This document shows, in pieces, positions 1 through 6,028 of a stretch of DNA of 19,231 bases. The position numbers and the translations under genes were made by a program. Under the pieces are notes generated by a model. The model searched no databases. It had not been told where the DNA came from and worked only from the letters and a program-made list of their open reading frames with translations. Source of the DNA: Trueperaceae bacterium (GTDB lineage Bacteria; Deinococcota; Deinococci; Deinococcales; Trueperaceae); contig JARGGE010000013.1 in NCBI GenBank assembly GCA_029210865.1, positions 1-19,231 on the forward strand, given 5' to 3'. How positions within the stretch are numbered: position 1 is the first letter of the stretch; each line of letters begins with the position of its first letter.

Positions 1-1
1 C

Positions 2-1993
2 GCGCAAGGCCGCAGCTACCGACCGGGAGCGGACGAGGCGCTGATCGCCGAGACCGCGTCGTCGCCGCACGGGCTGGCTCCAGGGGCGACGCTGCGCCTT
101 CGCGCACCGCGCGACGCCGTGACCGAACTCGACGTGGTCGGAACCGCGCGTCAGCCCGAACACCTATCGATGATCCCCGAGCGCGGCTTCATGGCGATGC
201 CGGCGACGTACCTGGTGGCGTACGTGCCGCCCGCCACGGCGGAGCGCCTCCTGGGTCGGCAGGCCGGCGTGACCGAGATCGCCATCGAACTCGCCGCCGG
301 CGCGGATGCCGACGCGGTCGAGGAGGCGGTCCGCGCCCTCCTGCGCCGCTACCGCGTCGACGTCGTTCGCGGAGGCGAGTTGGCGAGCGTGCGCAACGTC
401 CGCTCGCACCTCGACACCTTGAGCGGTGCGGCCCTCGTGTTTCCCCTGCTGTTCCTCGTTGGCGGGTCGCTCGGTGGCCTCATCCTCGTGTCGCGCGTCG
501 TGCACCGCGAGCGGGGGATCATCGGCCTGTTGCGTGCGTTCGGCGTCGGGAAAACGCGCCTCGCGGTGCACTACCTCGTCTACCCGCTCGCGCTCGCCGC
601 CGTGGGCGCCGGCGCTGGCGCCCCGCTCGGGCTGCCACTGGCGCGGTTCGTCCGCCGGATCTTCGCGGCCGACCTCGGCACGCCCATCGGCGCGGAGCTG
701 TGGCGCTGGGACGTCGCCCTCCTCGGCGTCGCGGCGAGCCTGGCCGCGGGCTTCGCTGCTGGGTTGGTGCCGTCGCTCCGGGCCGCCCAGCTGGCCCCGG
801 TCGTGGCGATGCGACCGGCCGCTCCGCCCGTACCGCGGGGCGGACCCCGCTCGAGCGCGCCGAGCCGCCTGCCCTCGACCGTCGCGATGGTGGTCCGGAA
901 CCTGCGGCGCAGACCCGGGCGCACCGCGCTGACCGTTCTCGGGATCGTCTTCGCCCTCGTCCTGGCGCTCGCTCCGGCGCTCCTGCTCGCCGAGATGACG
1001 GCCGTCGAGGCCCGGGTCCGAGCGGTGCGCGCGTACGACGTCCGCGTGACACCCCGAACGCTCGGGTCGATGGCCTGGGTCGACGAGCTCCGGTCCGTGC
1101 CTGGCGTCGCTCGCGTGGAGCCGCTCGTCGAACTGCCCGTGGTCGCGACCCTCGGAGCGACCGAGCGACGCACCTACGTCGTCGGTCTCGCAGCGGGCAC
1201 GTCGCTGTTCGACCTGCCCGCGCCCCCGCCTGGACGAGCTCTACTGGCGACGGGCCTCCCCGAGGCTGACGGCGACGTCTTCATCCGTGGCCCCCTCGCC
1301 TCCATCGACCTGACGATCGATGGGCGCGTGGACTATCCGCTCGGGCGCCCCATCGTCGTGTCGATCGAGGACGCGCAACGCCTGCTCACGCCTCCCGCGG
1401 TCGTCGGCGAGGTCATCCGCACGCTCCTGGGGTTCGACCTACCCACGGCGCCGCCGCCGGTCACGGCCGCGCTCGTCTCGTTCGCACCCGAAGCGGCGTC
1501 GGGCGTTGCTGACGTCCTGAGGAACCGTGGCGACGTCGCCCGAGTGGACGACCGGGCATCCGAGAACGCCGACCTGGCGCGCATCTTCGGCCTCACCCGA
1601 GCGTTCATCGGCCTCATCGAAGTGCTCGCCATCGTCCTCGGGTTCGCGCTCGTGTTCAACACGGTGACGATCACCGCACTCGAGCGGCGCCCAGAACTCG
1701 CGACGCTGCGCGCCCTCGGCTTCCAGCACGCCCAGGTCGCCCGCCTCTTCCGGCTCGAAGCACTGGCGGTCTCGCTCCTCGCCGTCCCGCTCGGCGCCCC
1801 GATCGCGTTGGCCGTGGCCCGGATCGCGCTGAACGACTTCGGAGCCTTCTTGCCGGGCGGCGTAGCGCTGCGCGCCGGGCCCCTGGCCGCTGCGCTGGTG
1901 GGCCTCGTCGCGGTCACGCTCGCGGCGTGTACGCCTGCGCTGCGCGACCTGAGGCGGGCGACGCTCGCTGACGAAGTGCGAACACGGGCGTGA
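2..1993 (+). CDS. ABC transporter permease with two FtsX domains (5' partial)
   Basis: The frame is open from base 2, so the gene begins outside the window; the GTG at 119 lies inside the coding sequence and is not the real start. About 663 residues are visible. They read as the end of a periplasmic MacB-like domain, a first FtsX membrane core (about bases 420-800), a second membrane anchor after a basic stretch near 895-985 (NLRRRPGRTALTVLGIVFAL), a second extracytoplasmic domain, and a second FtsX core (about 1590-1960). Each core carries the coupling-helix style motif seen in this family (ERGIIGLLRAFGVG and RRPELATLRALGF). The family works with a cytoplasmic MacB/LolD-type ATPase, expected upstream, to export or extract lipids, peptides or drugs; the substrate cannot be read from the sequence. 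The gene ends in TGA and is separated by 120 bases from the next gene, so it is probably a separate unit. Confidence 0.88.
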   Translation, partial: AQGRSYRPGADEALIAETASSPHGLAPGATLRLRAPRDAVTELDVVGTARQPEHLSMIPERGFMAMPATYLVAYVPPATAERLLGRQAGVTEIAIELAAGADADAVEEAVRALLRRYRVDVVRGGELASVRNVRSHLDTLSGAALVFPLLFLVGGSLGGLILVSRVVHRERGIIGLLRAFGVGKTRLAVHYLVYPLALAAVGAGAGAPLGLPLARFVRRIFAADLGTPIGAELWRWDVALLGVAASLAAGFAAGLVPSLRAAQLAPVVAMRPAAPPVPRGGPRSSAPSRLPSTVAMVVRNLRRRPGRTALTVLGIVFALVLALAPALLLAEMTAVEARVRAVRAYDVRVTPRTLGSMAWVDELRSVPGVARVEPLVELPVVATLGATERRTYVVGLAAGTSLFDLPAPPPGRALLATGLPEADGDVFIRGPLASIDLTIDGRVDYPLGRPIVVSIEDAQRLLTPPAVVGEVIRTLLGFDLPTAPPPVTAALVSFAPEAASGVADVLRNRGDVARVDDRASENADLARIFGLTRAFIGLIEVLAIVLGFALVFNTVTITALERRPELATLRALGFQHAQVARLFRLEALAVSLLAVPLGAPIALAVARIALNDFGAFLPGGVALRAGPLAAALVGLVAVTLAACTPALRDLRRATLADEVRTRA

Positions 1994-2113
1994 CCCACCC
2001 CACGATGCGTCACTGCACGGCACGACCCGTGGCGTACGATGAACGCCCCGCACCGAACGGCCGTCCGTGTGCGGCTCCCTATGCGATCGATTCGTTTGCA
2101 GTGGAGGTTCCAG

Positions 2114-2272
2114 ATGGCGAAAGATCTCGTTTGTGGGATGGAAGTCGACGAGGACGAGGCCGATGCCCAGGGACTCGTCAGCGAGTACGAGGGCGAGGAG
2201 TACTTCTTCTGCTCGCCGGGGTGCAAACAGGCGTTCGAACAGAACCCCGGCGCGTACGTGAAGGCGCAGTAG
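2114..2272 (+). CDS. Small YHS-domain metal-binding protein
   Basis: This 52-residue protein is a single YHS domain. It starts MAKDLVCGMEV and carries Cys7, then the FFCSPGC block with Cys33 and Cys37, the usual YHS/TRASH-like set of metal ligands. Such proteins occur as free-standing small proteins or as domains of copper and heavy-metal transport systems. The ATG is supported by a good ribosome binding site (GGAGG at 2103-2107, six bases upstream). A TACGAT at 2035-2040 could be a -10 element, but no convincing -35 is visible. The gene lies 49-76 bases before nuoA, depending on the nuoA start, in the same direction, so it may be co-transcribed with the Nuo-like operon. Identification of the domain is firm; its metal and role are unknown. 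Confidence 0.87.
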   Translation: MAKDLVCGMEVDEDEADAQGLVSEYEGEEYFFCSPGCKQAFEQNPGAYVKAQ

Positions 2273-2321
2273 GTCGCGCGGTGCGGGCGGGGGCGGCTTC
2301 GCGCCCTCCGTCCGGACCGAC

Positions 2322-2711
2322 GTGGCGCTACGGACGGATGCCTGCGTCGTGAGCCCGCTGCAGCAGTACGCCCTCCTCTTCGGCATGGCGGTCGCCACCG
2401 TGGGCTTCGTCGCCATGCTCTACCTCATCGCCCGGTCGTTCGGGCGGACGGTAGCGGAGCCCGCCAAGGACGTTCCGTTCACGGCCGGTACGCTGTCGCG
2501 TTCACCGGTGTGGGTCCGTTACCACGTCCGCTACTACGGCTTCGCCCTGCTGTTCCTGGCGTTCGACATGGAGATGGCCTACATGTACCCGTGGGCGGTC
2601 GTGTACCGCGAGGTGGGGATGGTCGCGTTGCTGGACATGGGCGTGTTCCTCGCGATCCTGTTCCTGGGCCTCGTGTACGGGTGGAGCCAGGCGGCGTTGA
2701 GGCGCCAGTGA
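2322..2711 (+). CDS. nuoA: NuoA-like subunit (ND3 family), variant
   Basis: This is a three-helix membrane protein of the NuoA/ND3 family: 129 residues from the GTG at 2322, or 120 from the in-frame GTG at 2349. GGACGG lies 11 bases upstream of 2349, and neither start is decisive. The signature FDMEMAYMYPWA (residues 72-83 of the short form) matches the family's FDxExxxxYPWA, and the helix-2 acidic residues (D73, E75) are kept. In normal NuoA the loop between helices 1 and 2 contains YECG; here the aligned stretch is VPFTAG, so the conserved Glu and Cys are gone. That loop helps form the quinone site in complex I. The gene overlaps the next by four bases, suggesting translational coupling. 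The family call is firm; the NuoA label does not imply normal NADH:quinone oxidoreductase function. Confidence 0.85.
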   Translation: MALRTDACVVSPLQQYALLFGMAVATVGFVAMLYLIARSFGRTVAEPAKDVPFTAGTLSRSPVWVRYHVRYYGFALLFLAFDMEMAYMYPWAVVYREVGMVALLDMGVFLAILFLGLVYGWSQAALRRQ

Positions 2712-4330
2712 TTCGTGCGGCCGTCGTCGGGGCGAGGAACGCCGCACCACGCGGGCTCTTACGCTCGTTGGCGCTCGTCGTGCCGCCGCAGCTCGACGCG
2801 TTCGTCCTGCCCGGCATGGACGTCGCTCGGGCCCGCGGGCTCGATGTCGAGTCGGCGGGACTGCGGCCGGTCGCCACGCCGCGCCACGCCGCGGTGCTGC
2901 TGATCGTCGGCGAGCTTCCCGAATCGCTGTGGGACGCGGCTACCGTCGTGTACGCCCAGATGGCGCGGCCGCGCGCGATCGTCGCCCTTGGCGGCGACGG
3001 CATCGGGCCGCTACCGGGTCCGGACGCGTCCGCAGCGATGGGCCAGGCGGGCTTGGAGGGCGCGATCGAGCGCGTTCGGCGGCTCCTGCGTACGGGGTCG
3101 TGGTCGCAGGAGACCGAGCCGTTCGAAGCCGCTGCGCTGCTCCCGAAGCGCCGGACGAGGCGCAAGAAGAAGAAGCCTGCGGAGCCGCCCGCGGCGGAGC
3201 GGCCCTCGAACGACGGCACGGCGAACGATGGCGCGATGCACCACGGCGCGATGGGCGGCGGCGCGGACATGGGCTTCATGTCCATGGTGCGGCTCACCCA
3301 GCACCTTCCCAAGGGGGCCGACGGCCTGCCGATGGAGCGGGTGCAGACGCCGTTCGGACCGTTCTTCCCAGGTCTCCCCTCCGGGCTCGCCCTCACCCTG
3401 TGGCTCGACGGCGACACGGTCGCACAGGTCGAGGTCGCGTCCCCGGTCGGCTCCCGAAAATCGGACCTCTCGACCGGCTCGGGCGACCTCGCGGAACGGT
3501 GGTCACGTCGCCATCCGTTCGCGCCGGCTGCGTACCGTCGCCTGGTGGAGGCCGCAGCGGGCGGTCCCCCGCTCGACCTGGGGCACGTCGCGGCGCTCGA
3601 GCTCGAGCGAGCGGCGAGCCACCTGAACTGGCTGGCGGACTTCGGCCACCTCCTCGGCTACGCATGGCTCGAACGGCACGCCGCGGCATGGCAACGGAGG
3701 CTTCGCACCGGCTGCGACCTCGACCGCCTCGCCGCGCTGGAACCCAAACTCTTGGCCGTGCTGCAGCGGGTGCCGCGCACCCCGCTCCTCGCGCGGAGGC
3801 TGACCGGGGTCGGCGTCCTGGACGCGGACGAGCTCGAGGGCGTCGGCGGCCCGGTCGCGCGCGCAGCGGGCCTCGTGCGCGACGCGCGCCTGGACGAGCC
3901 CCGGTACCGGTCGCTCGGTTTCGAACCCGTCGTCCGGCCCGAGGGCGACGCGCTCGCCCGCTTGTCGGTCCGGCTCGACGAGATCCGTCGCAGCGTCACG
4001 CTCGCGCTCGCCGCCTACCGCGCCCACGGCGCCGCGGGCGCCATGGGCGCGGCGCGACCCGAGGTCGAACGCCGTTCGGAGCGTCCGGTGGAGCCCGGGT
4101 CCGGCGCGGTCGTGGACCCTCCGGCTCGCGCCGCGAGGATCGAGACGCCGAGGGGCGTCGCGGCCCTGCAGCTGCGCACGAACGGCGACGGGGCGGCCGA
4201 GGCAGTGCTCGAGACCCCCTCCACCGCCGTCCTCCCGTTGGTCGAGAAGCTCGCCGTCGGGCAGGAGCTGGCCGACGCCCTGGTCGCGATCTCCTCGCTG
4301 GACCTCTCCCCGTGGGAGGTGGTCCAGTGA
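2708..4330 (+). CDS. NuoB-NuoD-like fusion without Fe-S cysteines
   Basis: This 540-residue protein starts at a GTG inside the nuoA stop. Residues about 20-130 resemble NuoB: TPRHAAVLLIVGELPESLWD followed by YAQMARPRAIVALGG matches the NuoB core of a hydrophobic strand followed by YDQMPEPKWVIxMG. Residues about 145-190 form a linker, first basic (RRTRRKKKKP), then Met/His-rich (AMHHGAMGGGADMGFMSM). Residues about 205-540 resemble NuoD: FGPFFPGLPSG for FGPQHPxxHG, ELERAASHLNWL for ELxRIASHLxWL, LTGVGVLDADEL for TRGVGVLSxEx, VRLDEIRRS, and a C-terminal ETPRGV block. Only one cysteine exists (Cys336), outside the NuoB-like part, so cluster N2 cannot be bound in the usual way. The NuoD quinone-site His is replaced by Ser. 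A separate start at Met177 (3236) is possible but has no visible ribosome site. Homology was judged by eye; the biochemical role is unknown. Confidence 0.8.
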   Translation: MIRAAVVGARNAAPRGLLRSLALVVPPQLDAFVLPGMDVARARGLDVESAGLRPVATPRHAAVLLIVGELPESLWDAATVVYAQMARPRAIVALGGDGIGPLPGPDASAAMGQAGLEGAIERVRRLLRTGSWSQETEPFEAAALLPKRRTRRKKKKPAEPPAAERPSNDGTANDGAMHHGAMGGGADMGFMSMVRLTQHLPKGADGLPMERVQTPFGPFFPGLPSGLALTLWLDGDTVAQVEVASPVGSRKSDLSTGSGDLAERWSRRHPFAPAAYRRLVEAAAGGPPLDLGHVAALELERAASHLNWLADFGHLLGYAWLERHAAAWQRRLRTGCDLDRLAALEPKLLAVLQRVPRTPLLARRLTGVGVLDADELEGVGGPVARAAGLVRDARLDEPRYRSLGFEPVVRPEGDALARLSVRLDEIRRSVTLALAAYRAHGAAGAMGAARPEVERRSERPVEPGSGAVVDPPARAARIETPRGVAALQLRTNGDGAAEAVLETPSTAVLPLVEKLAVGQELADALVAISSLDLSPWEVVQ

Positions 4331-5226
4331 CCCTGGTCGCGTACCTGCTGCTGGTCTTCGTGGGCGCCTACGTGGTCGCGGTGGTCGAGGAGTGGAGCAC
4401 GAGCGGGCGCCTGCGTCCGACCGCGCCGCTGCTGCACGGGCTGGCGCTGCTGGCGCGCGAGTCGCTGACCCCGCGCCGGCACGACCGGAACCTCTTCGAG
4501 GCGGGCCCGACGCTGCTGCTCGTCGCTGCGGTGTTGGCGCTGGTGGCCCTGCCGCTGGCGCCCGGCTTGCTGCCGGTCGAGCTGGCGACCGGCGCGCTGT
4601 GGCTGAACGCGGCGCTGGTGTACGTGGCGGTGGCGCTGCTGATGGCCGGGTGGGGTCCCGATGGGGCGTACGCCATGGTCGGAGGCTTCCGCTTCGTGGG
4701 GCAGTTCATCGGCTACGCGATGCTGATCGTGATGCCGGTCACGGCCGTCGCGATGCGGGCGGAGTCGCTCGCGACGATCGCCGTGGTCGAGTCGCAGGCA
4801 CCGCTGTGGAACGTCCTGGCCCAGCCGCTCGGCTTCGTCCTGTTCCTGGTCGCGGCGATGGCGGTCTGCTTCTTGCCGCCCTTCGACCAGCCCGTCGCCG
4901 CAGCGGAGCTGGCGGGCGGCGTGTTCGGCGAGTACACGGGGGTGCGGCTCGTCGTCGTGCGCCTGGGACGCCTGGTGCTGGTGTTGACCCTAGCGCTTTC
5001 GGTGACGGTGCTCTTCCTGGGCGGCTGGTTGGGCCCTTGGCTTCCGCCCGCCGTCTGGAGCCTCCTCAAGACGCTCGCGGTCGTGCTCGTCATGCTGAGC
5101 GTCGGCCGGTACCTTCCGCGCCTGCGGACCGACTGGGCGCTGGAGTGGGGTTGGAAGCTCGGCATCCCGCTGGCCCTCGTGAACATCCTCTGGGTGGGCG
5201 TGGTGCTGCTGGTGGGCCCGGCGTGA
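4327..5226 (+). CDS. nuoH: NuoH-like subunit (ND1 family), short variant
   Basis: This is a membrane protein of 299 residues, shorter than usual NuoH (about 320-420), with roughly eight hydrophobic segments. Family landmarks are AGWGPDGAYAMVGGFR (residues 107-122, for GWxSNSKYxxLGGLR), QPLGF at 166-170, PPFDQP at 184-189, AAELAGGVFGEYTG at 192-205, LFLGGWLGP at 229-237, and a final GWKLGIPLALVN. The N-terminal GPNxxG motif is degraded. Several charged residues that line the ND1 quinone chamber and E-channel are missing: SYE has become GYA (130-131), and the NRxPFDLPEAE region reads LPPFDQPVAAAE. E194 and E202 remain. The GTG start overlaps the preceding stop by four bases. Family assignment is confident; loss of ordinary quinone coupling is inferred. 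Confidence 0.87.
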   Translation: MTLVAYLLLVFVGAYVVAVVEEWSTSGRLRPTAPLLHGLALLARESLTPRRHDRNLFEAGPTLLLVAAVLALVALPLAPGLLPVELATGALWLNAALVYVAVALLMAGWGPDGAYAMVGGFRFVGQFIGYAMLIVMPVTAVAMRAESLATIAVVESQAPLWNVLAQPLGFVLFLVAAMAVCFLPPFDQPVAAAELAGGVFGEYTGVRLVVVRLGRLVLVLTLALSVTVLFLGGWLGPWLPPAVWSLLKTLAVVLVMLSVGRYLPRLRTDWALEWGWKLGIPLALVNILWVGVVLLVGPA

Positions 5227-5723
5227 TCCAGGTGCTGTTCGTCGTCCTGTTCGGGGCCGTGGCCATCTGGTTCGCGTACAAGGTGTTCACCACCGCGTCG
5301 ATGATGCGTTCGGCGCTGGCGCTGCTGTTCTCGATGACGGCCGTCGGGGCCATGTTCCTCGCCCTCCAAGCGGAGTTCCTGGGGGTGCTGCAGATCATGA
5401 TGATGGCCTCCGAGATGGTGGTCATGGCGCTGTTCATGATCATGTACATGATGAACCCCGGCGGGCTCGCGGCGATGGAGATGACCCACCAGAAGCGGCT
5501 GTCCATCGCCGTCGCGGTCGTCGCCGGGCTGCTCGCGGTGGGGGCCGCCCTCTTCGGCGGCTGGCCGCTCGCCACGGAGGCGGTCGCGGCGCCGGCGGGG
5601 CAGACCCGGGAGCTCGGCCTGGAGATCATGGAGCGCTCGATGCTGGTGTTCGAGACCGCCGGCGTGACGATCCTGGTGGCGATGATCGCGACGACCGCGC
5701 TGGCGATCCGGCGGCCGGCGTGA
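5223..5723 (+). CDS. nuoJ: NuoJ-like subunit (ND6 family), Met-rich variant
   Basis: The protein has 166 residues and about five membrane helices, typical of NuoJ. The family landmark AEFLGVLQI (residues 50-58) is present. The following helix, which in NuoJ reads VYxGAxMVLFLF and carries the pi-bulge Tyr and Gly, is replaced by MMMASEMVVMALFMIMYMMN (59-78), with many methionines and a buried glutamate (Glu64) where a small residue is normal. The gene directly follows nuoH; in standard operons nuoI lies between them, and here nuoI is absent. GTG start, with four-base overlaps at both ends. Confidence 0.85.
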   Translation: MIQVLFVVLFGAVAIWFAYKVFTTASMMRSALALLFSMTAVGAMFLALQAEFLGVLQIMMMASEMVVMALFMIMYMMNPGGLAAMEMTHQKRLSIAVAVVAGLLAVGAALFGGWPLATEAVAAPAGQTRELGLEIMERSMLVFETAGVTILVAMIATTALAIRRPA

Positions 5724-6028
5724 GTGTTCTGGTGGTCAGCCTGATCGTGGCAGCGGTGCTGTTCGCGATCGGACTGTACGGCGCTCTGAGCCAGACGAAC
5801 CTGGTGATGATCATGATGGGGGTCGAGCTGATGCTCGCCGGGGCGATGCTGAACGTGGTGGCGTTCTGGCGCTACCTCCACCCCGAGGCCTACTCGGGCC
5901 AGATGTTCGTGCTGGTGCTGATGACCGTGATGGCGCTGGAGATGGCGGTCGGGTTCGGGGTGGCGACCGCTCGCTTCCGGTCCCGGGGCTCGGTCGAGAT
6001 GGAAGAGGCCGTGGAGCTGCGCGGGTGA
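5720..6028 (+). CDS. nuoK: NuoK subunit (ND4L family)
   Basis: This 102-residue protein has three membrane helices and is close to a standard NuoK. It has IGLYGALSQTNLVMIMMGVE, with the key membrane Glu at residue 36 (GVELML), and the second key Glu at residue 74 (MALEMAVGFG). These two acids lie on the central hydrophilic axis that carries protons between the quinone end and the antiporter-like subunits. The C-terminus (residues 85-102) is short and charged, as usual. The GTG start overlaps the nuoJ stop and the stop overlaps the nuoL start. In contrast to A, H and J, nothing functionally important looks lost. Confidence 0.93.
   Translation: MSVLVVSLIVAAVLFAIGLYGALSQTNLVMIMMGVELMLAGAMLNVVAFWRYLHPEAYSGQMFVLVLMTVMALEMAVGFGVATARFRSRGSVEMEEAVELRG

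Noticed and set aside
2012..2040. Promoter before the YHS gene
   Set aside because: TACGAT is a fair -10, but nothing near the right spacing resembles a -35; too weak to list as a feature.
2929..4326. Long plus-strand open frame running into nuoH from far upstream
   Set aside because: The part before 4327 is an Arg-rich shadow of the NuoB/D-like fusion; NuoH similarity begins only at the GTG at 4327.
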